Notes: generated by a model not told the origin, from the sequence alone. A stretch of 64,000 bases of DNA from Chitinophagaceae bacterium (GCA_016702745.1 JADJDJ010000001.1:744001-808000); one strand, 5' to 3'. Positions 45,330-55,348 are shown, counted from the stretch's first letter. Made by a program: numbers and translations.

Positions 45330-45775
45330 GCTTGCTTGCGAAAGTGATCAAATAAAAAAAGGCCAGGACGAGCGGGGTCTTTGGTTAAGCCCCTCGTGAG
45401 AGTATCAGGATCACCGCAGGTAATCCACAATGAGCTTGCTTGCGAAAGTGATCAAATAAAAAAAGGCCAGGACGGCGATAGCCGGCCAGGGTCTTTGGTT
45501 AAGCCCCTCGTGAGAGTATCGGGATCACCGTAGGTAATCCACAATGAGCTTGCTTGCGAAAGTGATCAAATAAAAAAAAAGGCCAGGACGGCGATAGCCG
45601 GCCAGGGTCTTTGGTTAAGCCCCTCGTGAGAGTATCGGGATCACCGCAGGTAATCCACATTTATCTCGCTCGTCAAAGCAGGCAAATAAAAAACACCTTT
45701 GACGGCCGAGGCCGGATGGGGGATTTGGATAAGCACATCGTAAACTTATCTGGATCTACACAAGTAATCAATAAT
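45330..45775. repeat. Tandem array of ~104-114 bp units downstream of tRNA-Leu(GAG)
   Basis: Three nearly identical units starting at GCTTGCTTGCG (45330, 45434 and 45548; periods 104 and 114 bp), plus a diverged fourth unit (~45664-45775). Each holds an imperfect palindrome GGATCACCGCAGGTAATCC and a block GGCCAGGACGGCGATAGCCG; the first unit lacks ten bases of the latter. Not a CRISPR: no spacers. 45776-46090 shows no gene or RNA. Confidence 0.85.
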
Positions 45776-46090
45776 TCATCCTTCTCTTTATGTGCAGGAT
45801 ATAAACGAAAATAATATTGATAATTTGTAGTGCCAGATGAATTTCAATTCTTCTATTGTTTGTTCAAATAATAGGGTCGATTTTATGCGCTGAATTTCAT
45901 TAGGCAGTAACTCTTAAAATATAATCGAAACCCGCAATAAGCTGCAAACACCTGCAAATACCAGAGAAACAAAGCGATTTATATCCTACAAATTATTCAC
46001 ATGATGTGATTTGACGGGAATACGCGAACGGGTGTTAGAATATTTCATTTAAATTAGGCAGCTTAATTTTTTTATCACCCAAACAAGTTT

Positions 46091-49000
46091 ATGAGAAAAA
46101 TTGTACTGTTCTTAATGATGTCTGTTGCCACACTGTCTGCAACAGCACAGAATTACTGGGCTTCGCGTGAGAATGCCGGGGGAATTACAACAGACAAAGC
46201 TGTTGCCAGGCAATCATTCCCGAAGGACTTTAAGTTATTCGATCTGGATATCCGGTCAATGAAACAAAGATTGTTTGCTGCAGTCAATGCGAATTCCTCC
46301 GATCAAACGATCATCAACTTGCCAAATGCAGATGGTGGCATGGAACTATTTTCCATTGTAGAGGCTTCCAATTTCGAACCGGCTCTTCAGTCGCAATTTC
46401 CTGATATCAGGGCCTTCTCCGGGCGTGGTGTCACCGATCCCGGTGCCACACTGAAACTGAGTTATTCTCCCGGTGGTATTCAGACCATGGTATTCCGCAG
46501 CGGCGGAAAAGCAAATGAATTTATTGAAGCTTATTCAGCTGATCATACTGTTTATGCTGTATTCCGCTCCCAAAGATCAAAGGGAAATATGGGTTGGGCC
46601 TGTTCGACGCCAGAACAAAATCTCGTTGATGGATTGAATAACCAGGTGAACAATATTAATCCGATTGCAAGGTCCGGCGGTAACCTTAAAACTATGCGCC
46701 TGGCACAATCCTGTAACGCAGAATACTCCAATTATTTTGGAGCGACAAGTGCTGCACAGGTGTCGTTGGTGTTAGCTGCCTTCAATGCCACGCTGACCCG
46801 TTGTAACGGGGTATATGAAAAAGATCTGGCGCTGCACCTGAACCTGATTGCCAATACAACATCAGTTATTTATTATACTCCTTCCTCTGATCCTTATTCC
46901 GCTAATTTAAGTCAGTGGAATTCGCAGTTACAATCAACACTTACTTCAGTTATTGGAGAGGCCAACTATGATATCGGTCATATGTTTGGTGCCTCAGGTG
47001 GTGGTGGTAATGCCGGTTGTATTGGTTGCGTTTGTGTGGATGGTTCCAAAGGAAGTGGTATTACATCTCCCGCTGATGGCATCCCGCAGGGAGATAATTT
47101 TGATATTGATTATGTAGTGCATGAAGTAGGACACCAGTTAGGTGCCAACCATACATTCTCCATGAGTAATGAAGGAACCGGCGTCAATAAAGAACCTGGT
47201 TCAGGAATCACGATCATGGGTTATGCCGGAATCACTTCACAAGATCTGGCATCACATTCAATCGATATCTTTCACCAGGCTTCCATCGCACAGATTCAGG
47301 CTAATCTGAATACAAAAACCTGTCCGGTGACCTTAGTAGCAGTGAATGCAACTCCTGTAGTTAATGCCGGAGCTGATTATACGATTCCCATCAGTACCCC
47401 ATTTGCGTTAACAGGATCTGCAACAGATGCCGACGCTGCTGATGTACTCACTTATACCTGGGAACAAAACGATAATGCAGGTTCTACTCAAACCGGTGCC
47501 AGCAGTGTAGCCAGTGCAACGAAAGCAACCGGCCCTAACTGGATCACATTTAAAGGAAATACGAACCCAACCCGTTTAATGCCAAAACTGGCCACGATCC
47601 TGGCTGGCGCAAATATATCTGGTCCGCTCTCTGGTGGTGATGCTGGTGCGAATACCGAAGCACTCAGTTCCGTGTCAAGAACACTGAATTTCCGTTTAAC
47701 AGTAAGGGATAATGCCGTATATAGTTCTACCGCACCGGTATCTGTTGGACAAACACAGTTTGATGATATGGTGGTTACTGTTACGAATACTTCTGGTCCT
47801 TTTGCAGTTACGGCTCCTAATACCGCTGTATCATGGGCTGGTAATTCCAACCAGACAGTAACCTGGTCGGTTAGTAATACCACGGCTGCTCCTGTGAGTT
47901 GTGCCAATGTGAAAATATCATTGTCAACTGATGGAGGGAATAATTTTACTACTTTGATCGCCAGCACTCCTAATGACGGGTCAGAAGTGATTGCAGTTCC
48001 CAATACTGCCAGCACAACAGCACGTATTAAGGTAGAAGCTGTAGGTAATATCTTCTTTGATATCTCAAATACGAATTTCATCATCACCGCCGGATCTAGC
48101 TGTGGCACTCCCGGTTTTCTTTCGTCTACCGCTATTACTACCACCTCGGCTACGGTGCTTTGGGCAACGGTTGCCGGTGCAACATCATATGATGTGGATT
48201 ATAAACTGAGTACCTCCGGCACCTGGACCAATGGTCTTACTGGTACCACTTCCACTTCCGTTAACCTTACCGGTCTTGCATCCGGTTTCTTATATGACTG
48301 GAGGGTGAGGGCGAACTGTGCTGGTGGCAGCAGTGCTTATGCGCAATCCCAGTTCACCACCATTCCTCTGGCAGGTTGTAATACGCCGACAGGATTAAAT
48401 TCAACTGGTATAACCGTTTCTGCTGCTACAGTTAGTTGGACAGCCGTCAGCGGTGCTGTTTCCTATGCAGTGGATTATAAAGCGAACAGTTCCGCCACCT
48501 GGATTAGTGCCGCAACTGCCACAACTGCCACTTCCGTTAACCTGAGCGGATTATCTGCTTCAACATTATACGACTGGAGGGTTCGGACCAATTGTACTTC
48601 CGGCAGCAGTGCATATACGCAGGCTCAGTTTACAACAACGGCTGCTTCCGCCTGTCCGGGTACATTGGATGTATCAACTAACGGAAACAGAAATGGTGCT
48701 GCAACCATTCCTTTCAATACAGATGTAAAAGGATTGATTAATCCGAGCGGTGATGTGGATTTCTATCGCTTTGTTATTACAAGAGCTGGTACGATCACTG
48801 TTACATTGGGTACCCTGCCAGCTGATTATGATCTGCGTTTATATAGAAACAATACCCAGGTAGGTTCGTCGGCAAATGGCGGTACTACTGGTGAAACTAT
48901 CAACTATACCGCTACGGCAGGTACTTATTATGCAAGGGTGGTAGGTTTCAATGGGTCCAACAATGCCAGCAACTGTTATACCCTCAGGGTTCAGTTGGGT

Positions 49001-49264
49001 ACGGCCAGCAGGACAGAAGAACTGATTACAGAAAAAGTAATCATCTTCCCCAATCCGGTTACCAGCAAAGTGAATATCCGTATCGATAACCTGCAGGGTA
49101 TGGCTGATATCAGGGTATTTGATATGTATGGTAAACTGGTAAGGCAGGTACGTTCTGCTACAGTGAACACAGAAATGGATTTGTCCAAACTCGCTGCCGG
49201 TATCTATCTGATCCGTGTTAAAAACGGAGATAAAGAAACGATGCTGAAAGTGGTGAAAGACTAA
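46091..49264 (+). CDS. Secreted T9SS-sorted zinc metalloprotease (reprolysin-like) with FN3 and PPC domains
   Basis: 1057 residues. Signal peptide (1-19, ending in ATAQ), an N-terminal propeptide region, then a catalytic domain with HEVGHQLGANH (H-E-x-x-H-x-x-G-x-x-H, first His at about 344) and a Met-turn region (TIMGYAG). Fibronectin III repeats start at about 669 and 761, a pre-peptidase C-terminal (PPC) domain at about 853, and a T9SS type A sorting domain at 976-1057 (VIIFPNPVTSKVNIR ... LAAGIYLIRVKNG). Exported by the type IX system, probably to digest extracellular protein. Intact. Confidence 0.93.
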   Translation: MRKIVLFLMMSVATLSATAQNYWASRENAGGITTDKAVARQSFPKDFKLFDLDIRSMKQRLFAAVNANSSDQTIINLPNADGGMELFSIVEASNFEPALQSQFPDIRAFSGRGVTDPGATLKLSYSPGGIQTMVFRSGGKANEFIEAYSADHTVYAVFRSQRSKGNMGWACSTPEQNLVDGLNNQVNNINPIARSGGNLKTMRLAQSCNAEYSNYFGATSAAQVSLVLAAFNATLTRCNGVYEKDLALHLNLIANTTSVIYYTPSSDPYSANLSQWNSQLQSTLTSVIGEANYDIGHMFGASGGGGNAGCIGCVCVDGSKGSGITSPADGIPQGDNFDIDYVVHEVGHQLGANHTFSMSNEGTGVNKEPGSGITIMGYAGITSQDLASHSIDIFHQASIAQIQANLNTKTCPVTLVAVNATPVVNAGADYTIPISTPFALTGSATDADAADVLTYTWEQNDNAGSTQTGASSVASATKATGPNWITFKGNTNPTRLMPKLATILAGANISGPLSGGDAGANTEALSSVSRTLNFRLTVRDNAVYSSTAPVSVGQTQFDDMVVTVTNTSGPFAVTAPNTAVSWAGNSNQTVTWSVSNTTAAPVSCANVKISLSTDGGNNFTTLIASTPNDGSEVIAVPNTASTTARIKVEAVGNIFFDISNTNFIITAGSSCGTPGFLSSTAITTTSATVLWATVAGATSYDVDYKLSTSGTWTNGLTGTTSTSVNLTGLASGFLYDWRVRANCAGGSSAYAQSQFTTIPLAGCNTPTGLNSTGITVSAATVSWTAVSGAVSYAVDYKANSSATWISAATATTATSVNLSGLSASTLYDWRVRTNCTSGSSAYTQAQFTTTAASACPGTLDVSTNGNRNGAATIPFNTDVKGLINPSGDVDFYRFVITRAGTITVTLGTLPADYDLRLYRNNTQVGSSANGGTTGETINYTATAGTYYARVVGFNGSNNASNCYTLRVQLGTASRTEELITEKVIIFPNPVTSKVNIRIDNLQGMADIRVFDMYGKLVRQVRSATVNTEMDLSKLAAGIYLIRVKNGDKETMLKVVKD

Positions 49265-49288
49265 TTTCAAGTATACTCACACCCAAAT

Positions 49289-49322
49289 AAAAAGAGTCCT
49301 GCCAAATGCGGGACTCTTTTTT
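49289..49322 (+). terminator. Terminator after the T9SS metalloprotease
   Basis: Stem AAAAGAGTC/GACTCTTTT with a 13-nt loop and a T run. Confidence 0.88.
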
Positions 49323-49341
49323 ATGTAAGGCTTTTAATAGT

Positions 49342-50166
49342 TTATACACTTACATTGAAATCTCGAAGTGCATCATTCAGACTGGTCTTGAGGTCAGTGC
49401 TGGGTTTGCGTTGGCCGATGATCAACGCACAACCCACGCCATATTCACCGGCAGGGAATTTTTTAGTATAGGATCCAGGGATCACCACACTTCGGGCGGG
49501 TACCCGGCCTTTCATTTCAACCGACTCTGCTCCGCTTACATCAATAATCTTGGTAGATTGAGTGAGTACGACATTGGCACCCAGCACCGCTTCTTTTTCA
49601 ACTACCACACCTTCCACCACAATACAACGGCTACCAACAAAACAACCATCTTCAATAATCACAGGAGTGGCTTGCAGGGGCTCTAATACTCCACCAATGC
49701 CCACACCACCGCTCAGGTGTACGCCTTTACCGATCTGGGCACAGCTGCCAACTGTTGCCCAGGTATCCACCATGGTGCCTTCATCCACATAGGCTCCGAT
49801 ATTGACATAGCTGGGCATGAGGACTACATTCTTTGCGAGGTAGGCACCATAACGGGCTACGGCATGTGGAACCGCTCTTACGCCGAGGTCTTTATAATTA
49901 TTCTTGAGGAGCATTTTGTCATAGAACTCAAACGGGGCGAGGTCCCAGGTCTGCATTTGCTGTATACCGAAATACATCAGGATGGCCTGTTTTACCCATT
50001 CATTCACTTCCCATACTGATGATCCGTTTGGGTTGGTACCGGTTGGGGAAGCGGTTCGGAGTCTTCCTTTATCCACTTCTTCAATAACAGCCCTCACCGC
50101 GTCGCTGTATTTTTCACCTTTCAGTAAATCGCGATTGGCCCAGGCTTCAAGTATCAGGTCCTTCAT
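49342..50166 (-). CDS. dapD: Tetrahydrodipicolinate N-succinyltransferase
   Basis: 274 residues from ATG 50166 (MKDLILEAWANRDLLKGEKY); an upstream ATG at 50271 would run through repeat sequence. It succinylates tetrahydrodipicolinate in the lysine/diaminopimelate pathway. The left-handed beta-helix hexapeptide repeats are plain (GAYVDEGTMVDTWATVGSCA, VHLSGGVGIGGVLEPLQATP). Convergent with the metalloprotease gene. Confidence 0.96.
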   Translation of the reverse strand: MKDLILEAWANRDLLKGEKYSDAVRAVIEEVDKGRLRTASPTGTNPNGSSVWEVNEWVKQAILMYFGIQQMQTWDLAPFEFYDKMLLKNNYKDLGVRAVPHAVARYGAYLAKNVVLMPSYVNIGAYVDEGTMVDTWATVGSCAQIGKGVHLSGGVGIGGVLEPLQATPVIIEDGCFVGSRCIVVEGVVVEKEAVLGANVVLTQSTKIIDVSGAESVEMKGRVPARSVVIPGSYTKKFPAGEYGVGCALIIGQRKPSTDLKTSLNDALRDFNVSV

Positions 50167-50203
50167 TTTATTTTTTTGCGAAAGTAGGGAATTGTTAAAT
50201 GAG

Positions 50204-50335
50204 GCAAGTGGCAAGTAGCTAGTGGGAAGAGGCGAGTGGCTAGTGGCGTCCCGATAGCTATCGGGAGGCAAGTGGGGAGTGGGAATAGGCTAGTGGGGAG
50301 TGGCTAGTAGCGAGTGGGGAGATAGGGGGAGTGGC
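50204..50335. repeat. GAGTGGCTAGTGGC micro-repeats with the 18-bp palindrome
   Basis: Tandem variants of GTGGCTAGTGGCGAGTGGGG interrupted at 50249-50266 by TCCCGATAGCTATCGGGA (identical to 39605-39622). The same module lies at 39412-39622. Confidence 0.8.
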
Positions 50336-50393
50336 TATTCAGGGAATGTAAATCGCTGCTTGGGAGTGGGGAAGAAACCGCAACTTTGCGGCT

Positions 50394-51379
50394 ATGAATA
50401 TCCTGATCAGGCTGCCCAACTGGATGGGAGATATGGTAATGAGTTCGGCCTTTGTTAAGGCTGTCCGGGATCTGTATCCCGACGCTGCCATTGACCTGAT
50501 CGCGAAAAAAGGGATCGATGTATTACTGGATTTTTTTCCGGAACACGGACAACGGTTTGTTTTTTCCAAAGATGAATTTCCCGGTTTAAGCGGAGCCTGG
50601 AAATTCGGTAAGCGGATCAGGCAGCAAAAAAAATATGATTTGTTTTTTTGTCTGCCCGATTCTCTGTCATCCGCAGTAATGGCTTATGCCACCGGTGCTG
50701 CCAAAAGAGTTGGTTACCGGAAAGAAGGCCGGGGGCTCTTGCTCACTGCTTCTTTTAACAAGAAGGCTGGTCTTCACCGGGTGGAAGAGTACCAGGATTT
50801 ACTGCAACAATTTACCGGAAAACTTTGCCAAAAGCGGAAGTGAAATTAAAAGGTCCGGGCAAACAAAAGCAGGATTACATTGTCATTAATATCAATTCCG
50901 AAGAAGTATCGAGACGCCTGCCTAAAGAAAAGGCAGTACAGATTATTGATGAAGTAAGAAAAGCATATCAGGGTGATATTTTCCTGGTTGGAACTAATAA
51001 GGAAGGTGCCTTTGTGGATGAAGTGTATACCAGTTTGACCAGCAGGACCAGTATCATGAACCTGGCAGGTGCAACTCCGATTCCGGAATTGTCCGGATTT
51101 CTGGAGGGGGCCCAATTGGTATTAACCACTGATAGCGGTCCGGCACATCTTTCCAATGCATTGGGTACTCATACCATTGTTTTATTTGGAGCGGGAAATG
51201 AAAATAATACGGCGCCCTATAATCAGGCTTTGCGCAGCATCATCAGGTTGAACCAGTTGAGCTGTGAACCCTGTACCCGGAATACCTGTAAACCTTATGG
51301 TATCCCGGCCTGTTTAACAAAGCTGGATGATAAAATAATTGTAAATGAAATCAATAAGCTGCTAAGCGCAAGGAAATGA
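50394..51379 (+). CDS. Glycosyltransferase family 9 (heptosyltransferase-like, frameshifted)
   Basis: Frame one (50394-~50820) has MNILIRLPNWMGDMVMSSAF, the GT9 N-terminal signature. Frame two (~50825-51379) has the nucleotide-sugar half with LVLTTDSGPAHLSNALGTHT, typical of heptosyltransferases, and ends with a Cys-rich CEPCTRNTCKPYGIPACL. The frames join at AAAA (50819-50822) with one base added; total ~328 residues. Probably adds a heptose or related sugar to lipopolysaccharide core. A CAACTTTG element lies 5 nt before the ATG. Confidence 0.85.
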
Positions 51380-51945
51380 TGGATATGGAAAAAGATATCG
51401 TGCAATGTCTGGATACATTGAAAAACGGCGGACTGATTCTTTACCCAACAGATACCGTGTGGGGAATCGGTTGTGATGCCACCAATGAAGCTGCCGTCGC
51501 CAAAGTATATGCACTTAAGCAAAGAGCAGATGAAAAAGCCCTGATCGTGCTGGTGGCAGAGGAAAGAGATGTATTGCAATATACAGCGGCACCTGATCTG
51601 GCAGTATTTGATTATCTCCTGAACACAGCAAAACCCACTACGGTTATTTATGAAGGCGCTATCGGACTGGCATCCAATTTAACCGGTGCCGATGGCAGTA
51701 TTGGTATCAGAATATGTGCGGAGCCTTTCTGCAGACAATTAATAAAACGATTCCGAAAACCAATTGTATCCACTTCGGCCAATATCTCTGGTCAACCGCC
51801 TCCCCGCATCTATCAGGAAATTGCAGCGGAACTGAAAACCGGAATTGATTATATCGTTCAATACAGGCAGGATGATGTGACAATCGCGGCTCCCTCTTCA
51901 GTGATCAGATGGAGGAATGGGGAGGTGGAAGTGCTGAGGGGATGA
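51376..51945 (+). CDS. L-threonylcarbamoyladenylate synthase (Sua5/YrdC/YwlC family)
   Basis: 189 residues, start ATG 51376 overlapping the previous stop by 4 nt (ATGA), so translation is coupled. It makes threonylcarbamoyl-AMP for the t6A modification of ANN-decoding tRNAs. Signature GGLILYPTDTVWGIGCDA, then KALIVLVAEE and PIVSTSANISGQPPP. YrdC-only length (no Sua5 C-terminal domain). Confidence 0.93.
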   Translation: MMDMEKDIVQCLDTLKNGGLILYPTDTVWGIGCDATNEAAVAKVYALKQRADEKALIVLVAEERDVLQYTAAPDLAVFDYLLNTAKPTTVIYEGAIGLASNLTGADGSIGIRICAEPFCRQLIKRFRKPIVSTSANISGQPPPRIYQEIAAELKTGIDYIVQYRQDDVTIAAPSSVIRWRNGEVEVLRG

Positions 51946-51952
51946 ATTCAGT

Positions 51953-52160
51953 CGGGAGGCGGGAGTCATGAGTCGAGAGTCAGCTCCCGATAGCTATCGG
52001 GACGTCAGTCAGCAGTCTGTCAGTCTATCAGTCTCATTGCCGGGGAAGTTAGTGTATTATACAATCATACAGGACGCCTGTTCCATTTCAACATATCAAC
52101 TTTTCAACCACTCAACCTCTCAACCACTCAACCACTCAACTCCCCAACCTCTCTCCATCG
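51953..52160. repeat. Intergenic micro-repeats with the 18-bp palindrome
   Basis: 51958-51982 GAGTCATGAGTCGAGAGTC words; 51985-52002 the palindrome TCCCGATAGCTATCGGGA (third copy); 52004-52034 CAGTCTATCAGTCTC words; 52090-52153 tandem CAACCACTCAACCTCT variants. Confidence 0.8.
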
Positions 52161-52178
52161 GCAGTAAACCATTCCCAT

Positions 52179-52186
52179 TATCTTTG
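52179..52186 (+). promoter_or_regulatory. Putative TAnnTTTG -7 element of cca
   Basis: TATCTTTG ends 4 nt before the cca ATG. No clear -33 TTTG. Same placement as at truB and the 53688 gene. Confidence 0.45.
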
Positions 52187-52190
52187 CGGC

Positions 52191-53612
52191 ATGCAGATTC
52201 CATGTAGTGAAAAAGAATTATTTGTTATTGATAAAGTAGCCCGGGCTTCAGGTAGCCTGGGACTGGAATCCTATTTGATTGGCGGGTTTGTTCGGGATAA
52301 ATTATTGGGCAGGGAAACCAAGGACGCAGATTTTGTTTGTGCCGGTGATGCTATTGAACTGGCTTCCGCGACTGCCCGTTTGTTTGACCCGGTACCAAGG
52401 GTGGATTATTTTAAGAATTTTGGAACAGCCCATATCCGTTTATCGGATGGGTTCGATATAGAGTTTGTCGGAGCCAGAAAAGAAAGCTATCAGCGTGATT
52501 CCAGGAAGCCGGCAGTGGAACCAGGTTCAATCAAGGATGATCAGGATCGCCGCGATTTTACCATCAATGCCCTGGCGATTAGTTTGAATCATGCTGACTA
52601 TGGTCAGTTGATAGATCCTTTTGATGGACTAAAAGACCTGGAAGCAAAAATCATTCGAACCCCGCTGGCGCCGGTACAAACCTTTAGTGATGATCCGTTG
52701 CGGATGATGCGGGCAATCCGTTTTGCCAGTCAGCTGGGTTTTGCAATAGAAGAAAATACCTGGCAGGGGATCAGGGATACGGCGTCGCGGATCAGTATTA
52801 TTTCGCAGGAAAGGATTACTGACGAACTAAACAAAATCATTCTTTCTCCTAAGCCCTCAGTAGGTCTTGACCTGCTGTATCGTTCTGGCTTACTGCGGAT
52901 CATTTTCCCGCAAATGGTGGATTTAGCAGGAGCAGAATATAAAGACGGTCATGGTCACAAGGATAATTTCTATCACACCCTGCAGGTGCTGGATAATTTA
53001 TCAGTCTACAGCGCTGATCTTTGGTTACGCTGGGCTGCGGTGCTGCACGATATTGCCAAACCGGCTACTAAGAAATTTGAGGAAGGACATGGATGGACCT
53101 TTCACGGTCATGAAGTGGTGGGTGGCCGCATGGTCCCCAAAATTTTTGGAAAGCTGAAGCTGCCAACACATGAGGAAATGCGATTTGTAAGAAAGATGGT
53201 GGAATTGCACCTGCGGCCGATCAGTCTGACCAAGGAGAATATAACGGATTCGGCTATCCGCCGTTTGCTTTTTGATGCCGGTGATGATTTTGATTCACTG
53301 ATGATGTTATGTGAAGCAGATATCACATCAAAAAACAAGCAAAAAGTGAAAAAGTACCTGGAGAATTTTCAACTGGTACGGCAACACTGCAGGAAAGTGG
53401 AAGAAAAAGATCATGTACGGAACTGGCAACCACCGATCAGCGGGGAACTGATCATGGAAACCTTTGGTTTGCCTCCATCCAAACCTGTAGGCATAATCAA
53501 AGATGCATTGAAGGATGCCATGCTGGATGGGGTTATACCCAATAATTACGAAGCTGCTTTTGCATTTATGCTGGCCAAAGCTGCGGAATTAGGGCTTCAG
53601 CCGAAAGGGTAG
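52191..53612 (+). CDS. cca: CCA tRNA nucleotidyltransferase with HD domain
   Basis: 473 residues. Adds or repairs the 3' CCA of tRNAs, which the tRNA genes here do not encode. Motifs: LIGGFVRDKLLGRETKDADF with the GG and D-x-D active site, RRDFTINALAI, DDPLRMMRAIRFASQLGF and the HD hydrolase motif RWAAVLHDIAKP. The polymerase and HD parts are in the usual order. Confidence 0.95.
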   Translation: MQIPCSEKELFVIDKVARASGSLGLESYLIGGFVRDKLLGRETKDADFVCAGDAIELASATARLFDPVPRVDYFKNFGTAHIRLSDGFDIEFVGARKESYQRDSRKPAVEPGSIKDDQDRRDFTINALAISLNHADYGQLIDPFDGLKDLEAKIIRTPLAPVQTFSDDPLRMMRAIRFASQLGFAIEENTWQGIRDTASRISIISQERITDELNKIILSPKPSVGLDLLYRSGLLRIIFPQMVDLAGAEYKDGHGHKDNFYHTLQVLDNLSVYSADLWLRWAAVLHDIAKPATKKFEEGHGWTFHGHEVVGGRMVPKIFGKLKLPTHEEMRFVRKMVELHLRPISLTKENITDSAIRRLLFDAGDDFDSLMMLCEADITSKNKQKVKKYLENFQLVRQHCRKVEEKDHVRNWQPPISGELIMETFGLPPSKPVGIIKDALKDAMLDGVIPNNYEAAFAFMLAKAAELGLQPKG

Positions 53613-53675
53613 ACAAAAGATAGTTTTAACAGATCATCGGGACTTGTATTATTCGTGTTTTTAGGTTTGAACGCT

Positions 53676-53683
53676 TAATTTTG
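53676..53683 (+). promoter_or_regulatory. Putative TAnnTTTG -7 element of the pRiA4b ORF-3-like gene
   Basis: TAATTTTG ends 4 nt before the ATG at 53688. The -33 region lacks a clear TTTG at the right distance. Confidence 0.45.
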
Positions 53684-53687
53684 TGGC

Positions 53688-54302
53688 ATGGCAATTTTAA
53701 AATTCAGGGTCTATTTTGAAGATGACGAAAGTGTTTACCGGGATGTCGTGATTCGCCATACCCAAAATTTCAGGGACCTTCATGATACGATATTAAAAGC
53801 TTTTGAGTTTGACAATAAACACAAAGCCACTTTTTACCACAGCAATGATCATTGGCTGCGGGGAAGGGAGATTTCATTGGAGCAATACGAAAAAGAATAC
53901 AAAGCGCCACCATTGCTGATGGCGGATACCACAATCGGATCCGAGATCCGGGATCCCAACCAGCGTTTTATATACCAGTATGATTTTAATAAAAACTGGA
54001 CCTTTCTGGTGGAGCTGATCAATGTATCCAAAGAAGAAAATCCAAAAGTGATTTATCCTTCCGTTTCCCGTTCAGAGGGGATTGGCCCCAGTCAGTATGG
54101 AACCAAAGGATTACTGGGTGAGAAGTTTGCGGATGTGGAAGAGAAATATGATCTCACACAGGCCGGTGAGGGTTTTGGGGTAAAAGATGATCAGGGCGAA
54201 GATGTGAGTCTGGGCGAGGAAACGATTGAGGGAGGGAGGAGGAAGTGTAGTCGGGAGTCCGCCCCGCCCCCGTCCCCAAAGGGGAGAACCCACAACTCCT
54301 AA
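53688..54302 (+). CDS. Plasmid pRiA4b ORF-3-like protein (IS1096 TnpR-like fold)
   Basis: 204 residues. It has the family core (DLHDTILKAFEFDNKHKATF, IYQYDFNKNWTFLVELINV). Function unknown. The last ~20 residues (CSRESAPPPSPKGRTHNS) are read from a CCCCAAAGGGG repeat, and the stop lies inside it, so the true C-terminus was probably changed by repeat insertion. Confidence 0.82.
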   Translation: MAILKFRVYFEDDESVYRDVVIRHTQNFRDLHDTILKAFEFDNKHKATFYHSNDHWLRGREISLEQYEKEYKAPPLLMADTTIGSEIRDPNQRFIYQYDFNKNWTFLVELINVSKEENPKVIYPSVSRSEGIGPSQYGTKGLLGEKFADVEEKYDLTQAGEGFGVKDDQGEDVSLGEETIEGGRRKCSRESAPPPSPKGRTHNS

Positions 54303-54358
54303 AGGGGAGAACCCCCAACCCCTAAAGGGGAGAGCCCCCATCCCCTAAAGGGGAGAAA
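54265..54358. repeat. Tandem 23-bp CCTAAAGGGGAGA repeats
   Basis: Four units of about 23 bp built on the palindromic core CCCCTAAAGGGG (first unit CCCCAAAGGGG), starting inside the end of the previous gene and lying 70 nt upstream of miaA. Confidence 0.85.
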
Positions 54359-54428
54359 GAATTCTGATATCTTAAGTTTAATACAATGTTTTAATAATGC
54401 CGGGGATGACCCGGCAACTTTTTTTAAG

Positions 54429-55347
54429 ATGGGGCATGATACAGCTAAATCAATGATCATTATCTGCGGACCGACAGCTGTTGGTAAAACTGCTGTGGCT
54501 ATCGCGCTGGCACAAAAATTAAAATGCTCCATTATCTCGGCTGATAGCCGGCAGTGTTACAAAGAACTCAATATCGGAGTGGCCCGGCCTTCGGAAGAAG
54601 AGTTGAAACAGGTGCCACATTATTTTATTGCCTCTCATCATATACAGGATGAAGTATCGGCTGCAGGATTTGAACAATACGCTCTTGATTCAACCACAAA
54701 CCTGCATCAAAAAAGATAATCATGTTGTGATGGTTGGTGGCACCGGTTTGTATATCCGTGCTTTTTGTGAAGGATTAGATGAAATACCTGAGATAGATCC
54801 GGATATCCGTTCAGGGATTATTGAAATGTACGGGGGAAAAGGTATCAGTTGGTTACAGAATCAGCTAAAGGAAAAAGACCCTGCTTTTTATGAAAGCGGT
54901 GAAATGCAAAACCCACAACGGATGATGCGGGCACTGGAAGTGGTAGAAAGTACAGGGCAGTCTATACTTCAATTTCAGAAAGGAAATAAAACCAGTCGTG
55001 CATTTAATATTCTCAAAATCGGATTGGAACTACCCCGCGAAGAATTGGTGAAACGAATCAACACCCGAGTGGATGAAATGATGAAAGCAGGCTTGCTGGA
55101 AGAAGTCCGTACTTTATTGCCTTACAAAACACTCAACGCCTTGCAGACAGTAGGGTATGCGGAATTATTTGATCATTTGCAAGGGCTTTGCTCACTCGAG
55201 AATGCGGTGGAGCAAATCAAAATACATACCCGTCAATATGCCAAAAGACAGATGACCTGGTTCAAAAGAGATACTGAGATTAACTGGTTTCACCCGGAAA
55301 ACCAGCAAGGGATTGAAGATTGGCTCAACAGCAGGTTAATCCATTAA
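54429..55347 (+). CDS. miaA: tRNA dimethylallyltransferase MiaA (frameshifted)
   Basis: Adds dimethylallyl to A37 of tRNAs reading UNN codons. Frame one has the P-loop IICGPTAVGKTAVAIAL and DSRQCYKELNIGVARPS. Frame two (after the A run 54709-54714, one base too many) has VVMVGGTGLYIRAFCEG, TRQYAKRQMTWFKRD and the rest. Joined length ~306 residues, normal for MiaA. A conserved RNA-modification gene with its motifs intact, so error is the likely cause of the break. Confidence 0.92.
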
Positions 55348-55348
55348 A

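Noticed and set aside
45330..45775. Possible CRISPR array (regular repeats after a tRNA)
   Set aside because: The units are ~104-114 bp and identical across their length; there are no unique spacers and no cas genes.
45611..45814. Small ORF (67 codons) across the tandem repeats
   Set aside because: It is read through repeat units with no recognisable domain; most likely chance.
47488..48144. Long antisense ORF (218 codons) inside the T9SS metalloprotease
   Set aside because: A shadow of the Thr/Ala/Val-rich coding strand; no start context or family.
53688..54302. Active insertion sequence, because of the IS1096 TnpR-like name
   Set aside because: The gene has no transposase partner or terminal inverted repeats; the family occurs widely as a stand-alone chromosomal gene.
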